In this document: positions 17,601 through 25,343 of the stretch, in pieces
How positions within the stretch are numbered: position 1 is the first letter of the stretch
Layout of the letters: every line of letters begins with the position of its first letter
Source of the DNA: Lacinutrix algicola
GTDB taxonomy: Bacteria; Bacteroidota; Bacteroidia; Flavobacteriales; Flavobacteriaceae
Reading direction: 5' to 3'
DNA length: 64,000 bases
NCBI RefSeq assembly: GCF_001418085.1
Contig: NZ_LIQH01000036.1
Coordinates: 124,001-188,000, forward strand
Translations under genes and position numbers: made by a program
Notes under the pieces: model-generated
The model's database searches: none
Told to the model about the DNA's origin: nothing
What the model saw: only the letters and a program-made list of their open reading frames with translations

Positions 17601-18108
17601 ATTAAATTTCAATCATAAATTTGCCACAAGTTGGTTGGCTAATTTTCTTGCAGGCTTTGATAAAAACGAAAGTGAAAGTGAAAATTTTGTTACTAAAAAC
17701 TTTAAAATAGATGAAGAACGCTTCAATCCAAAATTATCCTATTTACTAAACGACAATATCCGTTTCGATGTATTTTACCAATACACAAACAAAGGAAATA
17801 CTATTGGTGATTTAGAAACTTTAAACCAACAAAAATATGGCTTCTCTTTTGCCGTAACTAAAAACGTGAAATCTGCTATTTCTGGAGAGTTTAATGTGTT
17901 TTCTAACGCTTTCGAAGGCAATGCTAATTCACCTGTGGGCTACCAAATGCTTGAAGGTTTACAACCAGGAAAAAACCTTACTTGGAGTTTATTAGCACAA
18001 CAAAAAATTACTAAATTTTTAGATTTGAATTTGACTTATTATGGTAGAAAAACGGAAACTAGTAAGACTATCCATACTGGCAATGTACAGTTAAAGGCTT
18101 ATTTTTAG
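14671..18108 (+). CDS. Large outer-membrane beta-barrel protein of unknown function
   Basis: A 1145-residue protein with a signal peptide (FGIAAFSQ, cleavage near residue 19). The N-terminal 90 residues look like a small beta domain; from about residue 130 the sequence is rich in alternating strands (for example RAGDVDLENNDSYFAEFSKR), and the protein ends in a barrel-like terminal Phe (VQLKAYF). A loop near residue 830 (DYNGNGIQELEEFE) resembles a calcium-binding EF-hand loop. No TonB box or plug domain is evident, so it is probably not a TonB-dependent receptor. Homologues of this size exist in Bacteroidota as uncharacterised proteins, as far as can be judged. Its stop codon overlaps the tail of the convergent gene by 4 bp. 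Confidence 0.7.
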   Translation: MKFTATLFIFLFGIAAFSQDRNVNFRQKTVAKTETITIDSVSINSNNFSIKLKDSTIIDSTYYSVDFSKAILTFKKPITADSLIINYLKYPEYLTRVYQQFDEAIIVENNDKVNRLYKIKQSNTENDFKPFDGLTTSGSISRGVTIGNNQNSVLNSELDLQITGKLNDKVSLRASIQDANIPLQETGYSQRLDEFDQVFVEIFSDRWNIRAGDVDLENNDSYFAEFSKRVQGLSLRAKLGEEDAETNLFAAGALVRGQFTTSQFTAQEGNQGPYKLQGQNGELFVLIVSGSEIVYVNGIIVDRGENEDYIIDYNAGEIIFNSTFPITSEMRITVDYQFSDRNYSRLVAYGGGNYQSEKFKIGASVYSENDAKNNPLQQNLSTDQVNVLSEAGDDRSQMVAPSSVQEAFNENRILYKKEIVNGVDIFEFSNNEDDTLFSVRFTNVGDNIGNYVISNINAINTIYEYIPPIAGTPQGNFEPIIQLVAPVKLQVAVVNGSYTPSEKTTINFEFAGSKNDLNLFSSLDDNDNNGFAGKLSVNQYIIKQDSLWNLDAFVDTDFIQEEFRNIQGLYNPEFNRDWNINATTSNGLNSNFGDQILFTAGTRAFHDKKGKADYLFEHLGFPNNFNGNKHTVNAKLFLKEKLTLTTTTSLLNSNATETTSTFLRTYNEARYSLKKSWIGGRLSAENNEQKDVTTDEFTELSQRFKAYEIFTGIGDSTGVFTEIGYKYRVNDSLRDNNLQRVNQSNTYYLNSRLIKNERTNLSLFANYRTLKNTDENAEDEQSINSRLLFSQQFFKNIINWNTVFETNSGTLAQQDFTYVEVEPGQGAYTWNDYNGNGIQELEEFEIAQFQDQGLYIRVLLPNQVFIKTHQNRLSQALTLNPTNWINEDNKSKKFLSHFYNQSSYLIDRKIKREGNAFNINPFESDEDNQLGLQLNFRNVLSYNRSKQHYTTSYTYLSNQSRNVLTVGFIANSLKSHQLNFNHKFATSWLANFLAGFDKNESESENFVTKNFKIDEERFNPKLSYLLNDNIRFDVFYQYTNKGNTIGDLETLNQQKYGFSFAVTKNVKSAISGEFNVFSNAFEGNANSPVGYQMLEGLQPGKNLTWSLLAQQKITKFLDLNLTYYGRKTETSKTIHTGNVQLKAYF

Positions 18109-19164
18109 TAATATTTTATTTTACGAGTCCAAACATAAAGTGATTTTCCATTAACTATCTTGGTGATTTTAGTCCAGTTTCCTTTACGGTCGAATTTATA
18201 TTTAAAATCTAGTATTTTTGCTTTGTTATTTTCTAAAACGATTGTTTTTATTATGTAATCATCTTGATTGTAAAATGTTTTAACTGAATTAAAAATAGAA
18301 TCCTTAGTTGCAGTTTCTTCTTCATATATTTTGCAACCTTTATCATTATAGCTGTATTTATCTGTTTTGTAATCGGTTGTGTCATTCATTATTCCAAAAC
18401 GCTTCATCTCTATTAAGTTGTTTTGGTTATCATACTTCCATACAGTTTTTGAGTACACTTTATTTGAAGATTCATTATAATTTAATTGAAGAATTTTATT
18501 TCCGTTTTTATCGTAATCATACTCAAAGAGATTTCGCTCTTTCTCTTTAAATTTTAATTGAATATATTTCCTATACTTTCTAATAGTTTTCCCTTGCGTA
18601 TTTAGCTCATTTATTAATGAATAATCTTCACCATCTTCATCAATAATTCTTGTTTCAATTATATTACCATTTTTGTCTAAAACAAAATACCAATGTGAAA
18701 ACTCATTTGGTTCGTCGCTATAATAATAACTCATAACTATTGGTCTATTCTTTTTATTATAATGAAACTTAGTTAACCAAAATTCATCGTCCCAATACAC
18801 TTCTTTTAATTCTATTAAGTTTTTATTTTCATCATAAGAATAAAGAAATGTTCTTTCTAATTCATTTGAAAAATCAAACCAAAATTCTTTTTCTTTTACA
18901 CCTGTTTTTTTAAATATTATTTCACAATTTATGTAACTCATATCTCTATCTGTAAAGAAAGTCTTTAAATTAATATTTCTATACCTTATGGTGTTCCTAA
19001 ATATATTGGAACGGTATTCGGTAAGTCTTTTAGGTACAGTTTTCTCTAAAAAAAACTAGTTCTTCTTTGACGGACCTAGGATTCCCATAAATTGTATCCA
19101 TATTCTTTTGCGCAAATACAATTGAAACAAAAAAGAAGATAAAAAGGTTTAAAACTGATTTCAT
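18105..19164 (-). pseudogene. Secreted YD-repeat-like protein gene, frameshifted in a run of eight T
   Basis: The intact 3' part (18105-18941, 278 codons from an internal ATG) encodes strands of the type FEYDYDKNGNK and VWKYDNQNNLIE, resembling RHS/YD-repeat text. Reading upstream, the same frame stays open to a T8 tract (A8 on the plus strand, 19048-19055). Beyond it a second frame begins at an ATG at 19164 with a signal peptide (MKSVLNLFIFFFVSIVFAQ) and a typical start GNPRSVKEELVF. That frame hits a stop soon after the tract, but removing one T joins the two frames without a stop, giving a 352-residue secreted protein. It is either a true pseudogene, a slippage-dependent gene or a sequencing error. 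It overlaps the convergent gene by 4 bp. Confidence 0.75.
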
Positions 19165-19307
19165 AACTGGTTTACATTAGTCTTTCAAAGATTGTAAAAC
19201 TATTCAATTTTAAAAAGCTTTAATGAGTTAACAATCCTTTTTAGTGAGTAAAAGCTTATTTTTAAGTCATTTGTAACCTATGTTACCATTAAACATTTCA
19301 AATTTTG

Positions 19308-19315
19308 TAAATTTG
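19308..19315 (+). promoter_or_regulatory. Bacteroidota -7 box (TAAATTTG) before the metal-export operon
   Basis: TAAATTTG is an exact match to the TAnnTTTG -7 element; a -33 TTG is not clear. It lies 10 bp before the ATG at 19325 and downstream of an in-frame ATG at 19280, which supports the later start and a very short leader. Confidence 0.5.
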
Positions 19316-19324
19316 TGTATAATT

Positions 19325-19714
19325 ATGAGCAAAATTTTAGCCATCGCATATTCATTTTTGATTCTCATTCAGAGTTTCAACATAAATTTGGAAGATATTT
19401 CTAAGTTTAGTGCATTGCTAGAACATGCCGAATTTCATGAAGAAATGTATGGAGATACATTTTTTCAATTTTTAGCAGAACATTATGGAGATGCTAGAGA
19501 CACACACGAAAATGACCACAAAGAGCATGAAGACTTACCATTTAAAGATGGTCATCACATGTGCACGCATATTAACACCTCTTTTATAAGCGTTACTAAT
19601 AATTTTGAACTCATCTATCACGAGTTTATCGAAATCCCTTTCAACTTCAACTATAACGAATCAATTACAGATTCTGAAAAAACAGCTATTTTTCAGCCAC
19701 CCAAATACGCATAA
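19325..19714 (+). CDS. Small His/Glu/Asp-rich secreted protein at the head of a metal-export operon
   Basis: The start is taken at the second in-frame ATG (MSKILAIAYSFLILIQSF), which gives 129 residues with an N-terminal hydrophobic segment that could be a signal peptide or membrane anchor. The remainder is crowded with metal-binding side chains: HAEFHEEMYGD, EHYGDARDTHENDHKEHED and DGHHMCTHIN. No domain name is recognised. It precedes the RND pump gene by 66 bp, so a periplasmic metal chaperone, buffer or sensor is a reasonable inference. Similar small proteins sit ahead of heavy-metal RND genes in other Flavobacteriaceae as far as can be recalled. Function not established. Confidence 0.7.
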   Translation: MSKILAIAYSFLILIQSFNINLEDISKFSALLEHAEFHEEMYGDTFFQFLAEHYGDARDTHENDHKEHEDLPFKDGHHMCTHINTSFISVTNNFELIYHEFIEIPFNFNYNESITDSEKTAIFQPPKYA

Positions 19715-19732
19715 TTTATTTTAGATTTTAAT

Positions 19733-19750
19733 CCTGTTTTATAAAACAGG
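19733..19750. promoter_or_regulatory. Perfect 18-bp palindrome between the small His-rich gene and the RND pump gene
   Basis: CCTGTTTTATAAAACAGG is fully self-complementary and lies in the 66-bp gap within the operon. It could be a regulator site or an RNA hairpin that tunes expression between the two genes; it has no strong T run, so a full terminator is unlikely. Confidence 0.45.
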
Positions 19751-19780
19751 CATTTATTATTTCTTAAATTATTATGACTT

Positions 19781-22700
19781 ATGTTAACAAACATTATCAA
19801 ATTCAGCTTACATAACAAGCTGATTATATTCCTATTTACTGCCTTTATTGTAGGCTTCGGTATTTTTTCTTTAACCCAAATACCCATTGGTGCAGTACCA
19901 GATATTACCAACAACCAAGTACAAGTTATTACAACGTCTCGCAATCTATCTACTCAAGATGTAGAGCAATTTATCACCTATCCCGTAGAGCTAGAAATGG
20001 CAAATTTACCCGGTGTTGAAGAAATTCGTTCGGTTTCAAAATTCGGGTTATCTGTGGTTACTATTGTGTTTAATGATAACATGGGTACTTTTTTACCTCG
20101 TCAACTTATTGCAGAAAAAATAAAATCAGCATCAGAGCAAATACCAGATGGGTTTGGCTCTCCAGAAATGGGACCAATAACTACCGGTTTAGGCGAAATT
20201 TACCAATATATTTTAGATGTAAAACCTGGTTATGAAGATACATATACCACTACCGATTTACGCACTATTCAAGATTGGATTGTTAGACGTCAACTCTCAG
20301 GAATTCCTGGCGTGGTAGAAGTCAATACTTGGGGAGGTTTTTTAAAACAGTATGAAGTTGCCATTAATCCTAACAAGCTAACAGCAATGCATATTTCTAT
20401 AGCAGAAATTTACGAAGCCTTAGAAAAAAATAACAGTGTGTCTGGAGGTGGTTATATTGAAAAAAACAACAAAGCTTTTTTTATTCGTGGAGAAGGTTTA
20501 GTGGGCTCGCTAAAAGATATTGAAGATATCGTTGTAAAAAATGATGGCTCACCTATCTATATTAAGGACATTGCAAAAGTTGGTTTTGGCAGTGCTACGC
20601 GTTTTGGGGCCATAACAGGAAATGGTGCAGGCGAAAAAGTATTAGGACAAATAATGATGATTAAAGATGGTAACTCTAAAGAAGTTATCGACACCGTAAA
20701 AAAACGCGTTGCATCTATACAAAGTACATTACCCGAAGGTGTTTACATCAATGGTTTTTTAGAACGTAGTGAATTGATTGGAAAAACCACTTTCACCGTT
20801 GCTGAAAATTTAATATTAGGATCCCTCATCGTCATTTTTGTAGTGGTATTACTTCTTGGTAATTGGCGTTCGGGTCTAGTTGTGGCTTCTGTAATCCCAT
20901 TAAGTTTATTGTTTGCTATTATACTAATGAATCAATTTGGTGTCGATGCTAATTTAATGAGTTTGGGTGCTATCGATTTTGGTATTATTATAGATGGCGC
21001 AGTAATTATTGTAGAATTCATTGCGTTTCAAATCATGTCTAAAACGGAACATCTAAATGCCATAAGCAGGAGTGAAAAACAAACTGAAATTGATCAAATA
21101 ACATTAAAAAGTGCTTCAAAAATGATGAATTCTGCCATTTTTGGGCAGTTAATCATCTTAATAGTGTTTATCCCAATACTCTCTTTAACCGGCATTGAAG
21201 GTAAAATGTTTAAGCCCATGGCCATGACCTTTAGTTTCGCTTTAATAGGCGCTATGATTTTGTGCTTAACGTATATCCCAGTGGTATCATCATTATTCTT
21301 AAAGCCTAGCAAACAATCTAACAAGAATATTTCGGTTAGATTAATGAAATGGCTAAACACTATTTACCAACCCATTATTAATTGGGCATTATCAAATAAA
21401 CGTATAGTGCTTGTACTTTCTACATTTTTACTAACGTCTAGTATTTGGATATTTAGTAAAATGGGAGGTGAATTTATTCCCACTTTAGATGAAGGTGATT
21501 TTGTTATCCAACCTGTTTTAAAAACAGGAACTTCTCTTGGAAAAACTATAGAAGTTACCACTAGAATAGAACAAATACTGCTAGATAATTTTCCCGAAGT
21601 AGCTCAAGTAGTGAGCAGGATTGGAGCTGCAGAAGTACCCACAGACCCAATGTCTATGGAACAGAGTGATGTTATAATAAAACTGAAACCTAAAAGCGAA
21701 TGGACGTCTGCCAAAAACAAAGATGAATTAGCCGATAAATTTAAAGAGGCTCTTGCTGTAATTCCAGGAATGGAAGTTGAGTTTACACAACCCATAGAAA
21801 TGCGATTTAACGAACTAGTTACTGGAGTTAGAGCTGATGTTGCCATCAAAATTTTTGGTGAGGATTTAACTATTTTAGCTAATAAAGCAAATGAAATAAG
21901 GGAACTTATTGAAAATGTTGCTGGCGCTACAGATCTTTCAGTTGAAAAAGTAGAAGGCCTACCTCAAATGAGCGTAAAATTTAACAGAAATAAAATTGCA
22001 CGTTATGGTCTTAATATTGCCGACGTTAACAATGTTATCTCAATGGGATTTGCAGGTGCAACCGTTGGAAATGTTTTTGAAGGCGAAAAACGATTCGATT
22101 TAGTCCTTCGTTTACAAGAAGGTAACAGAAAAGATATAGAAAGTCTTCAAAATTTATATGTGGATACACCTAACGGAAATAAAATTCCGCTAAGTGAATT
22201 AGCTACAATCAAATACACTACAGGTCCCGCTCAAATATCACGTGATGACACTAAAAGACGTATAGTGGTTGGTGTAAATGTGAGAAATCGAGATTTACAA
22301 TCTGTGGTTCATGACATTCAAGATATACTAGATACCAAACTAAAATTACCTGCTGGTTATAGTATTACCTATGGCGGACAATTTGAAAATCTACAAAGTG
22401 CGAAAGACAGATTATTAATCGCTGTTCCTGTTGCATTATTACTGATTTTTATCTTGCTGTATTTTGCCTTTAATTCTGTTAAAGATGCATTAATTGTATA
22501 CTCCGCCATTCCGCTTTCTGCAGTTGGAGGCGTACTATTACTTTGGATTAGAGATCTACCATTTAGTATATCTGCCGGTGTTGGTTTTATAGCGTTATTT
22601 GGAATTGCGGTTTTAAACGGAATTGTATTAATCGAACACTTTAAAGAACTAAAAGAACAAGGTTTCTCCAATATTAATGAGCGTATTAAAAAAGGAACTA

Positions 22701-22906
22701 CCGAGCGTTTACGGCCTGTATTACTAACAGCCGCAGCCGCAGCGCTAGGATTTTTACCTATGGCTATTTCTACAAATGCTGGAGCAGAAGTACAACGTCC
22801 TTTAGCAACCGTTGTAATTGGCGGTTTATTTACTGCAACATTATTAACCCTAGTTGTTTTACCTGTTTTATATGCTTGGTTTGAAGAAAAAAAGACTTTA
22901 AAATGA
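19781..22906 (+). CDS. czcA: Heavy-metal efflux RND transporter, CzcA/HME type
   Basis: Inner-membrane proton-driven pump that exports metal ions through a trans-envelope channel. The 1041 residues fit the family length exactly. The N-terminal QIPIGAVPDITNNQVQV motif is characteristic of CzcA/CusA. The fourth-helix motif around residues 393-408 (DFGIIIDGAVIIVE) matches the DFG-x3-DGA pattern of Zn/Co/Ni-type HME pumps rather than the pattern of Cu/Ag pumps. Twelve membrane segments in two halves are evident, with two large periplasmic loops. The stop overlaps the next gene's start (ATGA), showing tight coupling. Metal specificity is inferred from the motif and the neighbouring ATPase. Confidence 0.93.
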   Translation: MLTNIIKFSLHNKLIIFLFTAFIVGFGIFSLTQIPIGAVPDITNNQVQVITTSRNLSTQDVEQFITYPVELEMANLPGVEEIRSVSKFGLSVVTIVFNDNMGTFLPRQLIAEKIKSASEQIPDGFGSPEMGPITTGLGEIYQYILDVKPGYEDTYTTTDLRTIQDWIVRRQLSGIPGVVEVNTWGGFLKQYEVAINPNKLTAMHISIAEIYEALEKNNSVSGGGYIEKNNKAFFIRGEGLVGSLKDIEDIVVKNDGSPIYIKDIAKVGFGSATRFGAITGNGAGEKVLGQIMMIKDGNSKEVIDTVKKRVASIQSTLPEGVYINGFLERSELIGKTTFTVAENLILGSLIVIFVVVLLLGNWRSGLVVASVIPLSLLFAIILMNQFGVDANLMSLGAIDFGIIIDGAVIIVEFIAFQIMSKTEHLNAISRSEKQTEIDQITLKSASKMMNSAIFGQLIILIVFIPILSLTGIEGKMFKPMAMTFSFALIGAMILCLTYIPVVSSLFLKPSKQSNKNISVRLMKWLNTIYQPIINWALSNKRIVLVLSTFLLTSSIWIFSKMGGEFIPTLDEGDFVIQPVLKTGTSLGKTIEVTTRIEQILLDNFPEVAQVVSRIGAAEVPTDPMSMEQSDVIIKLKPKSEWTSAKNKDELADKFKEALAVIPGMEVEFTQPIEMRFNELVTGVRADVAIKIFGEDLTILANKANEIRELIENVAGATDLSVEKVEGLPQMSVKFNRNKIARYGLNIADVNNVISMGFAGATVGNVFEGEKRFDLVLRLQEGNRKDIESLQNLYVDTPNGNKIPLSELATIKYTTGPAQISRDDTKRRIVVGVNVRNRDLQSVVHDIQDILDTKLKLPAGYSITYGGQFENLQSAKDRLLIAVPVALLLIFILLYFAFNSVKDALIVYSAIPLSAVGGVLLLWIRDLPFSISAGVGFIALFGIAVLNGIVLIEHFKELKEQGFSNINERIKKGTTERLRPVLLTAAAAALGFLPMAISTNAGAEVQRPLATVVIGGLFTATLLTLVVLPVLYAWFEEKKTLK

Positions 22907-24093
22907 AGAAAAAGAGTATAATCACAATTATAATATTACTACTTACATTTAACATTCAAGCGCAAAACAAACCATTAACAATACACGAAACTTTAGAATT
23001 AGCACTTGAAAATAACGCGAGTTTAAAAGCAGAAAACCTCAAAATTAATCAAGCAAACACACTAGTTCGCTCGGCTTTTACTTTTGATAAAACGAGTATC
23101 TATTATAACTATGACGAAAGTAATTTAGCAATAAACAACAAACCTTTAAAGGTTTTTGGTATCTCGCAAAACTTTAAATTTCCAACCGTTTATTTTGCTG
23201 AAAAAAAATTAAACGAATCTAAAGTTACCATACAAGAAACTAATTACAACTTGCAGTTACAGCAAATTAAAAAGCAGGTTTATGCTAATTATTATCAATT
23301 AAGTTATGCGAAGAATAAAGCAGAAAACTACAAATATTTAGATAGTCTATATCAAGATTTCGCAAGAAAAGCAGAACGCAGATTTGAACTTGGTGAAACT
23401 AATTATTTAGAAATGATTACTGCACAATCTAAGCAAAAACAATTAGAAACGTTTTATAAACAAGCCCTTCAGGAAGTAAACCTATCTAAAGCCCATCTTA
23501 CAAAAGTGGTTCAAACAGACTCCATTACTATTGCAAATGGTTTACTTGAAAAACTTGAGATAGAGAATTTATCGGTAAATCAAAATATTGGTCTATCGGT
23601 TTTTGATGCCTCAATTAATTATCGAAAAGCAGAAACGAAATTAGAAAAGCAGAGTCTGTTACCCGATATATATGCTGAGTATTTTCAAGGGACAAACGCT
23701 AGTTTAAACGGCAATATAAAAGGTTATCAATTAGGCTTTAAAATCCCTATATTATTTGGTGGTCAACGTTCAAAAATTAAAGCTTCAAAAATTGCGAAGG
23801 AAGTTATTGTTGAGCAAAAACAAGATTACAAAGCGCAGTTAAATGCCGAACATCAATCGTTATTGGCGAAGCTTCAGCAGTATGAAGAAGCTATAACCTA
23901 TTACGAAACACAAGGACAAACGCTTTCTGAAGAAATTATAAAAACAGCAAACAGAACCTTTAAAGAAGGTGAAATTGATTTCTTTCAATACATACAGAGT
24001 TTAGAAACTGCAAAAGATATTCAACTTAATTATTTAGAGCAATTAAACCAATACAACCAAACCGTTATCACCATCAATTACTTAATATTATAA
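22903..24093 (+). CDS. TolC-like outer-membrane channel of the metal efflux system
   Basis: Outer-membrane efflux protein (CzcC/CusC group) that forms the exit duct of the RND complex. It has 396 residues, a signal peptide (TFNIQAQ), the family start LTIHETLELALENNASLKAENLKINQA and two long coiled-coil repeats, with the FPTVYFAEKKL and RRFELGETNYLEMITAQ segments typical of the family. The C-terminal half has the matching repeat RTFKEGEIDFFQYIQSLE. Its ATG overlaps the stop of the pump gene by 4 bp, so the two are translationally coupled. Confidence 0.9.
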   Translation: MKKKSIITIIILLLTFNIQAQNKPLTIHETLELALENNASLKAENLKINQANTLVRSAFTFDKTSIYYNYDESNLAINNKPLKVFGISQNFKFPTVYFAEKKLNESKVTIQETNYNLQLQQIKKQVYANYYQLSYAKNKAENYKYLDSLYQDFARKAERRFELGETNYLEMITAQSKQKQLETFYKQALQEVNLSKAHLTKVVQTDSITIANGLLEKLEIENLSVNQNIGLSVFDASINYRKAETKLEKQSLLPDIYAEYFQGTNASLNGNIKGYQLGFKIPILFGGQRSKIKASKIAKEVIVEQKQDYKAQLNAEHQSLLAKLQQYEEAITYYETQGQTLSEEIIKTANRTFKEGEIDFFQYIQSLETAKDIQLNYLEQLNQYNQTVITINYLIL

Positions 24094-24180
24094 AACTAAC
24101 ATGTTTTAACGTTTCTTATTAATTAAAAGGAATAATAGATAACAACTTGCGACCATTAAAAAACAATAAACATTCAACAC

Positions 24181-25326
24181 ATGAAAAACATATATATAAT
24201 ACTATTTTCAATACTTTTAGTAGCCTGCGGAAATTCAGAAAAAAAAGACACTAATATTCCTGAAACAGATACACATAATGACGAAATCACCATTACAAAA
24301 GCACAATTTAAAGGTGAAAAAATGGCATTTGGAACTTTGGAAGAATACGCTTTTAACCAAATCGTAAAAGTTAACGGAATGATAGATGTGCCACCACATA
24401 ACAAATCTAGCGTGACAACTTTTATTGGTGGATACATTACCAAAACACCTTTATTAATTGGAGACAAGGTAAAAAAAGGGCAACTTTTAGTCACTTTAGA
24501 AAACACCGAGTTTGTCGAAATTCAGCAAAACTATCTAGAAGTTTCAGAACAATTAAGTTATTTGAAATCCGAATTCAACAGACAAAAAACGTTATTTAAT
24601 GAAAAAATAACTTCAGAAAAAAACTATCTAAAAGCCCAAAGTACTTACAAAAGTAATTTAGCACATTACAACGGGTTACGTAAAAAACTACAAATGTTAA
24701 ATATTAACCCAAGTAGCGTAGAACAAGGACGCATCTCTTCCTCTATAAATTTGTATGCTCCCATAAATGGAAGCGTTACAAAAGTAAATGTAAGTAACGG
24801 AACGTATGTGTCGCCAAGTGATGTGATTCTTGAAATTGTTGATATCGATCATATTCACTTAGAATTATCTGTCTTTGAAAAGGATATTATGAAAATAAAA
24901 AAAGATCAGAAAATCCAATTTAAAATCCCTGAAGCTTCTGATAAAACATACGATGCAGAAGTCCATTTAGTTGGAACCACTATTGATGAGCAAACCAGAC
25001 GCGTAAAAGTACATGGGCATGTTGAAAATGATAAAGACAACTTTATAGTCGGCATGTTTGTAGATGCTGATATTATTATTGACAGCGTAAAAAGTCTGGG
25101 ACTACCAACAGAAGCTGTAATAGAAGTTGGTGACGACTATTATGTTTTAATTTTAGAAGAACAAGATGATGCTGAATTTCATTTAGAAAAAATTAAATTA
25201 GAGCTTGGAAAGCAAGCTGAAACTAACGTAGAGATTTTAAATCCAGCTGCTTTAAAAAACAAACAAATAGTAGTTAAAGGTACAAGTATGCTATTAAATG
25301 ATAGCGAAGGCGGACATAGTCATTAG
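24181..25326 (+). CDS. RND efflux periplasmic adaptor lipoprotein (CzcB/CusB-like)
   Basis: Membrane-fusion protein linking the pump and the channel. The 381 residues start with a lipoprotein signal (SILLVACGN, Cys16). They continue with a biotinyl-lipoyl-like half (GGYITKTPLLIGDKVKKGQLL), an alpha-helical hairpin (about 105-165), the second lipoyl half (YAPINGSVTKVNVSNGTYV), a beta-barrel domain and a membrane-proximal domain. The extreme C-terminus is His-rich (GGHSH). It lacks the extra N-terminal Met-rich metal-binding domain seen in some CusB proteins. The gene is 87 bp after the channel gene and 17 bp before the ATPase gene. Confidence 0.9.
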   Translation: MKNIYIILFSILLVACGNSEKKDTNIPETDTHNDEITITKAQFKGEKMAFGTLEEYAFNQIVKVNGMIDVPPHNKSSVTTFIGGYITKTPLLIGDKVKKGQLLVTLENTEFVEIQQNYLEVSEQLSYLKSEFNRQKTLFNEKITSEKNYLKAQSTYKSNLAHYNGLRKKLQMLNINPSSVEQGRISSSINLYAPINGSVTKVNVSNGTYVSPSDVILEIVDIDHIHLELSVFEKDIMKIKKDQKIQFKIPEASDKTYDAEVHLVGTTIDEQTRRVKVHGHVENDKDNFIVGMFVDADIIIDSVKSLGLPTEAVIEVGDDYYVLILEEQDDAEFHLEKIKLELGKQAETNVEILNPAALKNKQIVVKGTSMLLNDSEGGHSH

Positions 25327-25343
25327 TATTTATAAAAAATTAA

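Noticed and set aside
19280-19324. Upstream ATG for the small His-rich protein
   Set aside because: A perfect -7 box lies after it and the later ATG gives a normal hydrophobic N-terminus.
21514-21530. Second CCTGTTTT-AAAACAGG-like palindrome inside the RND gene
   Set aside because: It lies within conserved coding sequence (QPVLKTGTS) and is best explained as chance similarity to the intergenic palindrome at 19733.
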